NCBI GenBank assembly: GCA_002454815.1
Contig: DKJL01000016.1
Span: 1 to 41,524, forward strand
Reading direction: 5' to 3'
DNA length: 41,524 nt
Origin: Flavobacteriales bacterium UBA6693
GTDB taxonomy: Bacteria > Bacteroidota > Bacteroidia > Flavobacteriales > Weeksellaceae
Made by a program: the position numbers and the translations under genes. This document shows positions 25,341 to 33,783 of this stretch, piece after piece; the stretch's first letter is position 1; every line of letters begins with the position of its first letter. The notes below the pieces were generated by a model that searched no databases, was not told the DNA's origin, and was given only the letters and a program-made list of their open reading frames with translations.

Positions 25341-25370
25341 AAAACCGCTCTTTTACGAGCGGTTTTTTTT
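25341..25370 (+). terminator. Terminator after nusG
   Basis: AAAACCGCTC and GAGCGGTTTT form a perfect 10-bp stem around a 6-nt loop with a following T-run, 20 nt after the nusG stop. Confidence 0.92.
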
Positions 25371-25394
25371 ATATTTACCAAAAATAAATAATTG

Positions 25395-26573
25395 ATGAAA
25401 AAAATCTACCTACTCTTCTTCATCACCGCCACACACTTTGCAGCTGCACAGATTACATTTGAAAGTGCCTACCTGATCGACCATTTTGGCAACAAAAAAA
25501 ACGTACTGATCCGTAACGGCGACTGGCTGGAGAATCCTACTATCATTCAGGTCAAGGATTCTGAAACATCCAAAGAATACAGTCTTGGGCTAAACGATAT
25601 TCAGGAGTTCGGTTTTCGTGAAGGCACCGTATTTCGCAAATTTACATTGGAGATTAGTAACTACGAAAAAGATTTGGGCAAAATTGATACTAATCCCGAT
25701 TTCAGTCCACAGAAACAAACCGTTTTCCTGAAACAGCTGTCAGCAGGTAAACTTAACCTTTACTCCTACTACAAAGGAACGCCAAAATATTTCTATGCTG
25801 CTCCCGGTGAACAGCCTACACAGTTGCTGTACCGCAGGTACTACAATGATAAGAATAATCTTCAAACAGTAAACACATACCGTCAGCAGCTTGCTACATT
25901 GCTGAACTGCCCGGGAACCAATTACTACGGCTCGCAATACAACACAGCTTCGCTGCAGCAGCTGTTTGATTCCTATAACAATGGCTGCAACAAGGTCAAA
26001 TCTTCCGGGGCAGGCAAATCTAAATTTGCAATCAATGTCGTTGCCGAAGCCCATATGTTGCAAACCTCATTTAACAGCCCACTGTACTATCTGGATAATA
26101 TTAAAATGGAGTCTAAACTGGTTCCAAAGTTCGGAATTGAACTGGAGTATTTCCTGCCTTTTAGCAAACAGTCCTTCTCCGTAATTGCCGCACCAAAATA
26201 CTACCAGTACAAAAACGAATATATAAAAGTGTACGATGTTTCGCCACACACACAAGCTATCCAGCTTTCCAGTTCCACATTGGAGGTTCCTGTGGGTTTC
26301 CGTTACTATAATTACTTTAATAATTCCAGCTCATTTTTTATTACACTGGCTTATCAGATTAAAACAGACTTTGAGGGGACTATAAGCGTAAATTCTCAGC
26401 CTCGCCAGTTGAAATCCGGATCCGCAACATCGTTTTTGTTTGGCGTTGGTTACCGCTATAATCGACTGATGGCTGAATTAATATATTCACCCTTCCTTTC
26501 TACCTCTACAAGCAACTTTACAGACATAAGAACATCGGATGTAGGGCTCTCGTTAAAATACAATGTTTTTTAG
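25395..26573 (+). CDS. Barrel-like outer-membrane protein of unknown function
   Basis: I do not recognise this 392-residue protein. It starts at the ATG at 25395 (a TTG just before it is in frame) with the signal peptide MKKIYLLFFITATHFAAAQ. The first 100 residues look like a beta-sandwich segment (GDWLENPTIIQVKDSETSKEY). A Tyr/Asn/Gln-rich middle follows with two cysteines (GTNYYG and NGCNK flanks). The last 170 residues alternate aromatic and polar residues as in a PorT-like 8-10-strand outer-membrane barrel, ending in a terminal Phe (LSLKYNVF), a common outer-membrane assembly signal. It separates nusG from rplK. An incomplete -7 element (TATATTTA, 25370-25377) is the only promoter hint. 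Confidence 0.85.
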   Translation: MKKIYLLFFITATHFAAAQITFESAYLIDHFGNKKNVLIRNGDWLENPTIIQVKDSETSKEYSLGLNDIQEFGFREGTVFRKFTLEISNYEKDLGKIDTNPDFSPQKQTVFLKQLSAGKLNLYSYYKGTPKYFYAAPGEQPTQLLYRRYYNDKNNLQTVNTYRQQLATLLNCPGTNYYGSQYNTASLQQLFDSYNNGCNKVKSSGAGKSKFAINVVAEAHMLQTSFNSPLYYLDNIKMESKLVPKFGIELEYFLPFSKQSFSVIAAPKYYQYKNEYIKVYDVSPHTQAIQLSSSTLEVPVGFRYYNYFNNSSSFFITLAYQIKTDFEGTISVNSQPRQLKSGSATSFLFGVGYRYNRLMAELIYSPFLSTSTSNFTDIRTSDVGLSLKYNVF

Positions 26574-26676
26574 GAAAATATTCAAGAGAACTGCAATGTC
26601 GTTGGAAAAGATGCGCACTAAAATTGTGCAACATTTACCCGATAAGAAATTCTTTCTTGAAATCAGCAGTTTACAC

Positions 26677-26706
26677 TTGTGGTATTAAAAAATATTCTTA
26701 ATTTTG
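26677..26706 (+). promoter_or_regulatory. Promoter of the rplKAJL operon
   Basis: TTG at 26677-26679 and TAATTTTG at 26699-26706, spacer 19 nt, give a consensus promoter. The predicted start is about 26712, leaving a leader of about 90 nt. Confidence 0.78.
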
Positions 26707-26724
26707 CAGTCCGAAATGCAAAGT

Positions 26725-26778
26725 TGTGAGGTGAGATCACAGGTGCGCGGATTTATAAATGCTTCCACATTCATAAAT
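26725..26778 (+). promoter_or_regulatory. Two hairpins in the rplK leader
   Basis: TGTGA (26725-26729) pairs with TCACA (26737-26741). ATTTATAAATG (26751-26761) pairs with CATTCATAAAT (26768-26778) with one mismatch and a 6-nt loop. Leaders of L11/L1 operons are often bound by L1 as feedback; that such binding occurs here is inference. Confidence 0.45.
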
Positions 26779-26802
26779 TTCTTAATTATTTAAAAAACAA
26801 CA

Positions 26803-27246
26803 ATGGCTAAAAAAGTCTTTAAAATGGTGAAGCTCCAGGTAAAAGGAGGAGCCGCAAATCCATCACCACCAGTAGGTCCAGCTTTGGGTTCTGCCGGGGT
26901 GAACATTATGGAGTTTTGTAAGCAATTTAACGGAAGAACTCAAGACAAGCCGGGGCAAGTATTACCTGTAGTAATTACAGTATACGAAGACAAATCTTTC
27001 GAATTTGTTATCAAAACCCCACCTGCTGCCATCCAATTATTGGAAGCTTCTAAGCAAAAGAAAGGCTCTGGTGAGCCGAACCGCGCAAAAGTAGGCAGTG
27101 TATCTTGGGACCAAGTGAAAAAAATCGCTGAGGACAAAATGACCGACCTTAACTGCTTTACAATTGATTCTGCCATGACAATGGTTGCTGGTACTGCACG
27201 TTCTATGGGCTTGAGAGTAACAGGAACTAAACCAACTAACGCTTAA
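26803..27246 (+). CDS. rplK: 50S ribosomal protein L11
   Basis: The 147-residue protein begins MAKKVFKMVKLQVKGGAANPSPPVGPALG, the standard L11 N-terminal domain with its proline-rich linker. The RNA-binding C-terminal domain ends in GTARSMGLRV. L11 forms the GTPase-associated centre with 23S rRNA and the L10/L12 stalk. It is the first gene of rplK-rplA-rplJ-rplL, with its own promoter and a structured leader. The gap to rplA is 11 nt. Confidence 0.99.
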   Translation: MAKKVFKMVKLQVKGGAANPSPPVGPALGSAGVNIMEFCKQFNGRTQDKPGQVLPVVITVYEDKSFEFVIKTPPAAIQLLEASKQKKGSGEPNRAKVGSVSWDQVKKIAEDKMTDLNCFTIDSAMTMVAGTARSMGLRVTGTKPTNA

Positions 27247-27257
27247 AACGAATAGAA

Positions 27258-27950
27258 ATGGCAAAATTGACGAAAAAGCAAAAGGAAGCTTTAAGCAAAG
27301 TGGAAAAAAATAAAGTGTACTCTTTGGACGAAGCTTCAGCTTTGGTAAAAGAAGTAAACTTTGCAAAATTTGATGCTTCTGTAGACCTCGCCGTAAGATT
27401 GGGCGTGGATCCCAGAAAAGCAAACCAAATGGTAAGAGGCGTAGTATCTCTGCCACACGGTACCGGTAAAGACGTAAAAGTCCTTGCCCTGGTAACACCG
27501 GATCGCGAGGCTGAGGCCAAAGAAGCAGGTGCAGACTACGTAGGTCTTGATGAATATTTGCAGAAAATAAAAGAAGGTTGGACCGATGTTGACGTTATTG
27601 TCACTATGCCTGCGGTGATGGGTAAACTGGGACCTTTGGGTAGAATTTTGGGCCCACGCGGCTTGATGCCAAACCCAAAATCCGGAACCGTTACTATGGA
27701 AATCGGGAAAGCCGTATCTGAAGTGAAATCCGGTAAAATCGACTTCAAAGTTGATAAATACGGAATCATCCACGCAGGAATCGGTAAGGTATCTTTCGAT
27801 GCTGATAAAATCAGAGAAAACGCGGCTGAGCTTATTCAGACCCTCGTAAAACTGAAGCCGACGGCAGCAAAAGGTACTTATGTAAAAAGCATTTACTTGT
27901 CTTCTACCATGAGCCCGGGTATTGCGATTGATACTAAATCTGTAAACTAA
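27258..27950 (+). CDS. rplA: 50S ribosomal protein L1
   Basis: The 230-residue L1 protein builds the mobile L1 stalk next to the E site and in many bacteria represses its own operon. The signature LGPLGRILGPRGLMPNPKSGTV is present in the middle, and the C-terminal TYVKSIYLSSTMSPGIAID is typical. It is second in the operon, with 13 nt to rplJ. The sequence is complete. Confidence 0.99.
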   Translation: MAKLTKKQKEALSKVEKNKVYSLDEASALVKEVNFAKFDASVDLAVRLGVDPRKANQMVRGVVSLPHGTGKDVKVLALVTPDREAEAKEAGADYVGLDEYLQKIKEGWTDVDVIVTMPAVMGKLGPLGRILGPRGLMPNPKSGTVTMEIGKAVSEVKSGKIDFKVDKYGIIHAGIGKVSFDADKIRENAAELIQTLVKLKPTAAKGTYVKSIYLSSTMSPGIAIDTKSVN

Positions 27951-27963
27951 AATCGGTAAGACA

Positions 27964-28545
27964 ATGACAAAAGAAGATAAAGTATTAGTAATACAAGATA
28001 TTAAAGGAATGCTGCAGGACGCGAAAGTAGTTTATGTAGCCAACCTGGAAGGAATGAATGCTGCTGCCACTTCTGATTTTAGAAGACAGGCCTTCAAGCA
28101 GAACATTACACTGAAAGTGGTGAAAAATACCCTTTTGCAGAAAGCCATGGAACAGATGGAAGGAGATGTAGATTTCTCTGAAATGTTCCAAAGCTTCAAA
28201 GGAAACTCTGCCCTGATGATTTCTGAAACCGCGAATGCACCAGCCAAGCTGATTCAGTCGTTCAGAAAAAAAGCAGAGATCCCGGCCTTGAAATCGGCTT
28301 ATCTGCAGGAAACTTTCTATGTAGGTGATGAAAACCTGGATACTTTGGTGAACATCAAGTCCAGAGAAGAAATGATCGGTGAAATCATCGGCTTACTTCA
28401 GTCTCCGATCAGAAACGTACTTTCTGCGCTTCAGAACAAAGAAGACGCTGCAGGCGCATCCGAAGAGGCTGCTGCCGAAGAAACCCCGGCGGAAGCTGCA
28501 CCGGAAGCGGGCGCGGAAGCTACCGATGCACCAAGTGCAGAGTAA
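27964..28545 (+). CDS. rplJ: 50S ribosomal protein L10
   Basis: The 193-residue L10 anchors the L7/L12 dimers on the 50S subunit. The N-terminal rRNA-binding part includes VVYVANLEGMNAAATSDFRR and LKVVKNTLLQKAM. The helix that carries L12 dimers lies at about 130-165. The last 30 residues are an Ala/Glu-rich tail (AAEETPAEAAPEAG) longer than the E. coli protein (165 residues), a usual trait of Bacteroidota L10. It is followed by rplL after 54 nt. Confidence 0.98.
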   Translation: MTKEDKVLVIQDIKGMLQDAKVVYVANLEGMNAAATSDFRRQAFKQNITLKVVKNTLLQKAMEQMEGDVDFSEMFQSFKGNSALMISETANAPAKLIQSFRKKAEIPALKSAYLQETFYVGDENLDTLVNIKSREEMIGEIIGLLQSPIRNVLSALQNKEDAAGASEEAAAEETPAEAAPEAGAEATDAPSAE

Positions 28546-28599
28546 CAAAGACTCAAAAAAAACAAAAATAAATCGTTCAACAATTAACACATTATTAAA

Positions 28600-28968
28600 A
28601 TGTCAGATTTAAAAAACTTAGCGGAAACGCTTGTAAACCTTACTGTAAAAGACGTAAACGAATTGGCAACCATCCTTAAAGATGAGTACGGCATCGAGCC
28701 TGCTGCTGCAACAGTTGTTGCTGCTGCTGGAGGCGGTGGCGAAGCTGTTGAAGAAAAAACAGAATTCGATGTAGTTCTTAAAGCTGCAGGTGCATCCAAA
28801 TTAGCAGTGGTAAAATTGGTAAAAGATCTTACCGGCGCAGGTTTGAAAGAAGCTAAAGATATGGTTGATTCAGCTCCGACTGCAATCAAGGAAGGCATCT
28901 CTAAAGACGAAGCAGAAGCTTTGAAAAAACAATTGGAAGAAGCTGGTGCAGAAGTAGAATTGAAATAA
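28600..28968 (+). CDS. rplL: 50S ribosomal protein L7/L12
   Basis: The 122-residue stalk protein has the N-terminal dimerisation helices, an Ala/Gly-rich hinge (ATVVAAAGGGGEAVEEK) and the C-terminal factor-binding domain with KLAVVKLVKDLTGAGLKEAK. It recruits translational GTPases such as EF-Tu and EF-G. A hairpin follows the stop codon and rpoB does not come next; 6.6 kb of other genes intervene. Confidence 0.99.
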   Translation: MSDLKNLAETLVNLTVKDVNELATILKDEYGIEPAAATVVAAAGGGGEAVEEKTEFDVVLKAAGASKLAVVKLVKDLTGAGLKEAKDMVDSAPTAIKEGISKDEAEALKKQLEEAGAEVELK

Positions 28969-28991
28969 TTTTTTTCACACCGCAGCCTTTT

Positions 28992-29022
28992 AAGCCGTTT
29001 CCATTGGGAAGCGGCTTTTCTG
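28992..29022 (+). terminator. Terminator after rplL
   Basis: AAGCCGTTTCC and GGAAGCGGCTT form an 11-bp stem with one T-G pair and a short loop, followed by TTCTGTT. The stem is strong but the T-run is interrupted, so partial read-through is possible. Confidence 0.7.
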
Positions 29023-29129
29023 TTATTGTTGCTTCTCTGTCGGAAATTCTGCTAATGCGCTTCTATCAAAGGAGATTTCTAACAATCTTACAGTAAACTT
29101 TTTACATTTCGATTTATTATATTTTTTAT

Positions 29130-29137
29130 TAATTTTG
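29130..29137 (+). promoter_or_regulatory. Possible -7 element for the secreted-protein pair
   Basis: TAATTTTG fits TAnnTTTG and lies 94 nt before the ATG at 29231. No TTG is found at the expected distance upstream. Confidence 0.4.
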
Positions 29138-29230
29138 CGGCCGTGAAGAATGAGTGCTACTAAATCGCCAAGATGTCAAACGATTGTTTAAAATATTCCC
29201 AAATTATAATTCTTACTTTTACAAAACACG

Positions 29231-31975
29231 ATGAAATTAAATTTATTTTTTAAGCTTTTTCTGCTTCTCTTCAGCTCCCTCGCATTCTCGGGTGAGGCTG
29301 TAGCGCAGACCTCCTGTATAGCTATTCCCGCACCGCAGTTTCCTCAGTCTACCAGTGCTAGTTTGACGATGAATGGCGTCACAGTTACGCGGACACTTAC
29401 CAGAGCGCTGTACTCGCCCGGAACTAATAATACAACTGCTACGCCCCAATGTACAGCCACCTTAAACGCCGGCTATGCCTGGTTACGGGCAGAAGACTCA
29501 GCTAACAGCCAAAGTGTAACCTATACTTTTAGCCAAGCTCAGACTTCTGTGCAGGTATTTCTTCTGCTAATGGGAAACGCGGGACAACCTTACTCAGCTG
29601 ATATGGCAAACTTCTCAGTTAACAATGGCGGATCGCTTACTATAACTAAAAACCCTAATAATAGTACAATTGATTGTCGTGGTAAAATTAATATCAGCGG
29701 TAATACGGTGCAGGTCACTAACCTCGCCAATAATACTACCAATGGTGCCGTTTTGGTAACCTCCTCGGTTGCTTTCACGACGCTCACTATTACCAATCCG
29801 CGGAGCAATCTATACGGTAGTACCACAGACGGTTATGGCTATTTTGTAGAACTGTGTCCCAGCTCCGTGAAATGTGTTGCGCCTGCTGTACCAACTATTG
29901 CTACACAGGATGCCACCTGCGCTTCAGCGGGCACTGCAACGATCACCAATTATTCTTCATCGAATACATATACATTCACTCCAGCTGGTCCCACCGTGGG
30001 TGCGGGAGGAGTCATATCTAACTTAACCGCCGCGACTTCTTATACAGTTAGTGCAACCGCAGGTACCTGCGCCTCCGCGAGCAGCGCTGCTTTTTCTGTC
30101 GCGGCGAAACGTGCAACTCCTATCATTAGCGGAACTCTAAGCGCTCCTAAGGGCAGCACTTCCACGCTTACAGGATCGGGCACGAAAGCAACAACAAATC
30201 CCTGGGTTTCCAGCAATACTTCTGTGGCGACAGTAAATGCAAGTGGAGTGGTCACAGGTGTAAAGCCCGGAACAGCGACTGTAACTTACACAAATAATGT
30301 TGGGTGTTCAGCGCAGGTTACTTTTACGGTTACCGCATTACAAAACGATTGGGACGGCGATGGTGTGGTAGATGCTACAGATTTAGACGACGATAACGAT
30401 GGAATTTTAGATGATACTGAAATGTACTGTGATCAAACGGTTGCGCCAAATGGGACGTTTCCTGTTTTAAACAGTCCTGGAACTACGCCTTTATATGCAA
30501 AACAATTGTTATTTTTTGACTGGAGTGGCGTAACATTAAACTCGACCAACACAACAGCTACCAGAACCGTAGTTCATAATGGCGTGACGTACACTGCTGC
30601 TATATCTCGCTACACGGGGACTGGCATAATGGCCGGTGCTGATATTTCTGTTTACAATCCTGCAGCAGCAACGCAGATGATAGGGAAGTATTATAACGTT
30701 AATGGTGCCAGTTTTAAAGAAATGCTTTATTCCAATACATTTACGGGAGAAAACAAATTTACTGTTGCGATTACCGCTACGAAGACCGGTATTAGTTATC
30801 CTGTGACTGTCGTAGTATTTGATCCTGAAACTACTAATAACGCTGCTGGGAATGTAGAACAGTTAGCGTATATCACCAATGGTTCCGATTTCACATTATT
30901 GGAAAGAACGGGAGTATCTGCTTCACAGTTACAAAATAACATCACGCTTTCAAATAATAATAAAACGGTAACCTATATAAATACTCAAAATAATAGTGCG
31001 ACGAATGTTGGCCCTGTTAACGCACTCTACCAAACTACTGGTGTTGGTGTAACGATTAATGCAAGCGCCATGGGAGCGAATTCCAACCAGGGAATTGGCT
31101 TCGCTGTTCGCTTATATTGCGACACTGATGGTGATGCCGTTCCCAATTTTTTAGACACAGACAGTGATAATGACGGTTGCCCGGATGCCACAGAAGGGGC
31201 TAATAGATACGCAACCACCGGCAGTTTGCCTGGCGGTAGCGACGGCGGCAGCACGGCAAATTTAGGAACCAATGTAAATACAAATGGAATTCCGACCGTA
31301 GCAGGAACGGGACAGGCTACAACTGACGGTGTACGTATTCCGGTAAAAGTTAATGCCGGAACAACGCCTGCTGCTGTAGCTACTGCCAACACGGGAGAAA
31401 CCGTTACTTTAACCTCCGACGCAAGCGCGGAATCCACCTCAGTTTGGAATACGAGCTCGCCCTTTGCACCGAATTATACAGAATCAGGTAACGCAACGGC
31501 GGGCCTGACGTATTCCTGGACCAAAAATGGAGTTACCATTGAAGGGGTAACAGGCGCTGCTTTAACCTTAAATAATGTCACCCCGGCCAACGCGGCAGGC
31601 ACTTATGTAGTGACCATACGACATCCGAACAATTATTGTGGTACCAGTAAGCAGACTGTTCTTACCGTCAATGATGTCTGTTATATAAGTCCCAATACGG
31701 CAGGAGCGCCTGTGCCGTCTAAACATGGTATTACATTGTTAAAGAGAGCCGGCGCAGATAATGGCAATTGGCCCATGATTAGATCTTCTGCACATACCGT
31801 TCTGGAAGCAAATGCCAAAGGTTTTGTTATTACGCGGATGAGTACAGCAGAGATTAATGATATAAATACCCCACAGGACGGTATGATGGTGTACGACAGC
31901 GACGTCAACTGCCTGAAAATATACGACGGTTCTGGATCCGGTTGGAGCTGTTTCTCCAAACCCGCTTGTCCGTAA
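29231..31975 (+). CDS. Large secreted surface protein with Ig-like and calcium-binding repeat segments
   Basis: A 914-residue exported protein of unknown role. It has a signal peptide (about 1-25, ending in EAVAQ), a beta-rich Thr/Asn/Ser-rich N-terminal half and a BIG2-like bacterial Ig domain (about 290-370, with SSNTSVATVNASGVVTGVKPG). Two thrombospondin type-3-like calcium-binding stretches occur (from Asp373, DWDGDGVVDATD...DNDG, and from Asp631, DTDGDAVPNFLD...DNDG), and an Ig-like fold lies at about 745-820. The last 60 residues (855-914) are a GMMVYDS...LKIYDG...WSCF module also found twice in the next gene's product. No classical KLxVYPNP-type type IX sorting tail is seen. It probably works in adhesion or the cell envelope; that is inference. 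It is paired with the gene 66 nt downstream. Confidence 0.88.
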   Translation: MKLNLFFKLFLLLFSSLAFSGEAVAQTSCIAIPAPQFPQSTSASLTMNGVTVTRTLTRALYSPGTNNTTATPQCTATLNAGYAWLRAEDSANSQSVTYTFSQAQTSVQVFLLLMGNAGQPYSADMANFSVNNGGSLTITKNPNNSTIDCRGKINISGNTVQVTNLANNTTNGAVLVTSSVAFTTLTITNPRSNLYGSTTDGYGYFVELCPSSVKCVAPAVPTIATQDATCASAGTATITNYSSSNTYTFTPAGPTVGAGGVISNLTAATSYTVSATAGTCASASSAAFSVAAKRATPIISGTLSAPKGSTSTLTGSGTKATTNPWVSSNTSVATVNASGVVTGVKPGTATVTYTNNVGCSAQVTFTVTALQNDWDGDGVVDATDLDDDNDGILDDTEMYCDQTVAPNGTFPVLNSPGTTPLYAKQLLFFDWSGVTLNSTNTTATRTVVHNGVTYTAAISRYTGTGIMAGADISVYNPAAATQMIGKYYNVNGASFKEMLYSNTFTGENKFTVAITATKTGISYPVTVVVFDPETTNNAAGNVEQLAYITNGSDFTLLERTGVSASQLQNNITLSNNNKTVTYINTQNNSATNVGPVNALYQTTGVGVTINASAMGANSNQGIGFAVRLYCDTDGDAVPNFLDTDSDNDGCPDATEGANRYATTGSLPGGSDGGSTANLGTNVNTNGIPTVAGTGQATTDGVRIPVKVNAGTTPAAVATANTGETVTLTSDASAESTSVWNTSSPFAPNYTESGNATAGLTYSWTKNGVTIEGVTGAALTLNNVTPANAAGTYVVTIRHPNNYCGTSKQTVLTVNDVCYISPNTAGAPVPSKHGITLLKRAGADNGNWPMIRSSAHTVLEANAKGFVITRMSTAEINDINTPQDGMMVYDSDVNCLKIYDGSGSGWSCFSKPACP
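31793..31963 (+). repeat. Coding module copy 1 (C-terminus of the 914-residue protein)
   Basis: It encodes residues 855-911, with the pattern VLEANAKGFVITRM, then GMMVYDS, then LKIYDG and WSCF. It aligns by eye with two segments of the neighbouring protein. Confidence 0.7.
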
Positions 31976-32041
31976 GTACTAAAATAATATTGGAAAGTGA
32001 TGCCTTGCCAATACTTCCTTAACTCATTAAATTTTAAAAAA

Positions 32042-32887
32042 ATGAAAAAAGTAGTAACAATTATACTTTTAACGATAATGCTTGGGGCAAATGCCCAGGT
32101 TATCATTGGAGACGCAACAGGAACAGCAAAGGTCAAAACCGGGGTTTTACTAGAATTTGCCAAAGGTCAGAACAAGGGTATTGTATTGCCCTATGTAAGA
32201 AGACTACCCTCCGAACCCACGCAGGGCACCATCTTGCTGGATGCCTCCACAGCAAATAACGCCCGCGTTAAATACTATAATGGCAGCTGGATCGATCTTA
32301 GTGGTCAGTCCGCCAATATATCCACTACACTTAATACGCAACCGGAGGGAGAAGCAGACAGTAAAGCAAGGGTGATTATCGGCAGTAATAACAGCGCAGT
32401 AGACGGTGTACTTGTTTTGGAATCCAGCACCAAAGCCATGGTGTTGCCGCAAGTCGCAAGTGTACTAGATATTCCTAATCCAGCGCCAGGTATGATGGTA
32501 TATATCAATAAAGATGGTGCAAAGCGTTTGGCTGTTTTCAATGGCGCGAAATGGAGTTTTTGGAAACGTTCTACCTCTACGAACGGTACCGCGGAAGCGT
32601 CATCCAATAAATGCGAAGGTCCTTCTTCCGGTTATCTGGTCATCAATACGGTCTCGGAAAATGTTACTCAAGGTATTACTGTAACAGTAACTAAAACCGG
32701 CACGTACAGTTATTCTGCCATTGCAAACGGTGTTACCTTCAGCGCAAGTGGGACATTTACAGCTACCGGTGATCAGACCGTGGTATTAACTGCTTATGGG
32801 ACTCCGGTAAATGCCGGTTCAACGGAGTTTAGATTAGATACCAGTCCCGGTTGTACTTTTACCCGACCTGTAAATAATCCATCATAA
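32042..32887 (+). CDS. Secreted protein with two tandem GMMVY/YNG-W modules
   Basis: A 281-residue protein starting at MKKVVTIILLTIMLGANAQ, a clear signal peptide; an in-frame GTG 45 nt earlier is unlikely to be used. Residues 20-85 and 111-174 are two copies of one module. Each begins VIIG, then GVL(L/V)LE, a VLP segment, an IxxPxxG turn, a strand, and an NG-x-W ending (YYNGSWIDL and FNGAKWSFW). The last 90 residues form a separate Thr/Ser-rich beta domain with two cysteines. The module also ends the 914-residue protein just upstream. The two genes are probably cotranscribed and followed by two hairpin terminators. Function unknown; cell-surface or matrix association is inferred. Confidence 0.87.
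   Translation: MKKVVTIILLTIMLGANAQVIIGDATGTAKVKTGVLLEFAKGQNKGIVLPYVRRLPSEPTQGTILLDASTANNARVKYYNGSWIDLSGQSANISTTLNTQPEGEADSKARVIIGSNNSAVDGVLVLESSTKAMVLPQVASVLDIPNPAPGMMVYINKDGAKRLAVFNGAKWSFWKRSTSTNGTAEASSNKCEGPSSGYLVINTVSENVTQGITVTVTKTGTYSYSAIANGVTFSASGTFTATGDQTVVLTAYGTPVNAGSTEFRLDTSPGCTFTRPVNNPS
32099..32296 (+). repeat. Coding module copy 2
   Basis: It encodes residues 20-85 of the 281-residue protein: VIIGDATG, GVLLEF, NKGIVLP and YYNGSWIDL. It resembles the segment at 32372-32563. Confidence 0.72.
32372..32563 (+). repeat. Coding module copy 3
   Basis: It encodes residues 111-174 of the same protein: VIIGSNNS, GVLVLESS, AMVLPQV, PAPGMMVY and FNGAKWSFW. The GMMVY wording is shared with copy 1. 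Confidence 0.72.
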
Positions 32888-32899
32888 AAGCGATCTGAT

Positions 32900-32927
32900 A
32901 AAAAACCGATTTCCTGTTGGTTTTTTT
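32900..32927 (+). terminator. First terminator after the secreted-protein pair
   Basis: AAAAAACC and GGTTTTTT form an 8-bp, mostly A-T stem around an 11-nt loop, with a T-run. Confidence 0.6.
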
Positions 32928-32960
32928 GGTAAACTTCAAAACATTATTAACTGTATCTAC

Positions 32961-32988
32961 AGTCACTTCGAAAGAGGTGACTTTTTTT
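32961..32988 (+). terminator. Second terminator after the secreted-protein pair
   Basis: AGTCACTTC and GAGGTGACT pair over 9 bp around a GAAA tetraloop, followed by seven Ts. It faces the convergent radical-SAM pair. Confidence 0.88.
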
Positions 32989-33018
32989 ATTGAGGAAAAA
33001 AAGGGGATTGCTTTAAAT

Positions 33019-33783
33019 TTACAGTTTCTCCGTCAGATATTTCCAATATCTTTTTGGCAAAGACTGCACGTGCAGTTTCAGATTTTTACGCTCCGGGATA
33101 TTGGTTTTATAGAAATAGCGCTGCCATAATTTCTGGTAGTGCTTTTCTTCTTCATGCAAAAGATGCGGTGTTCTTTTTAATTGGGCAGTTTGCTCCGGCG
33201 CAGGTTCGAACATTTGGACCTCCTCCAGGTCATAGAAGCTTCCATACCCACGCTTCAGGTCATAAATCATCCATTTCTGAACACGATAACGGTTACGAAA
33301 ATGCCTGATGATCAAAGGAAGAACGTTGAAGTCCGGCTCTATTTTGGCAAAATAAACCTCGTCCTGCAGTTTCTCAAAACGCACAAATGCATGCATACGA
33401 TGCACTTCCCGCGCGACGGATTTGGTGATTTTCGCAATCTGCATCATGGCAGGATCTGCATAATTTTCCAAAACGTTTTCCCGCGGCAAACGTACCGATT
33501 GCCGTACGGCTTCCAGGATAAGACGTTCTGCATCTGTGTCCTCCGACAAATACACTTTCAGCAACTGCGAAATACCGCTTTTTCCCAGCGGGATTTCCAG
33601 TTTGCGCAGTACGCGTTCCGCTTTTTCCCGGTCGGTAACAACCTGGTGAAATTCTGAAAACAAAACGCAGTTACTCTGCAGGTGCTCGCTCATGATTTCT
33701 GCGGGTTCGAAACGGTATTCAAAAACCTCAAAGATGGCCGTGAGCAGCCCTTCGAAACTGCCGTCGTAAAGTAAAGTCGTCAT
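33019..33783 (-). CDS. DUF4130 / TIGR03915-type putative DNA metabolism protein
   Basis: The 254-residue protein begins TTLLYDGSFEGLLTAIFEVF and contains AREVHRMHAFVRF and DFNVLPLIIRHFRNRY. I recognise these as the DUF4130 family, defined largely by its occurrence beside a particular radical-SAM protein. The C-terminus has an aromatic- and lysine-rich YQKLWQRYFYKTNIPERKN segment. Its start codon follows the stop of the radical-SAM gene with no spacing, so the two are translated from one message. In many bacteria this domain is, as I recall, fused to a uracil-DNA-glycosylase-family domain; no such extension exists here. The biochemical role is not established. Confidence 0.9.
   Translation of the reverse strand: MTTLLYDGSFEGLLTAIFEVFEYRFEPAEIMSEHLQSNCVLFSEFHQVVTDREKAERVLRKLEIPLGKSGISQLLKVYLSEDTDAERLILEAVRQSVRLPRENVLENYADPAMMQIAKITKSVAREVHRMHAFVRFEKLQDEVYFAKIEPDFNVLPLIIRHFRNRYRVQKWMIYDLKRGYGSFYDLEEVQMFEPAPEQTAQLKRTPHLLHEEEKHYQKLWQRYFYKTNIPERKNLKLHVQSLPKRYWKYLTEKL

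Noticed and set aside
29231..32887. Secreted pair as a phage tail or type IX cargo with classical sorting tail
   Set aside because: No phage genes are near and neither protein ends in a recognisable type IX C-terminal signal; only signal peptides are certain.
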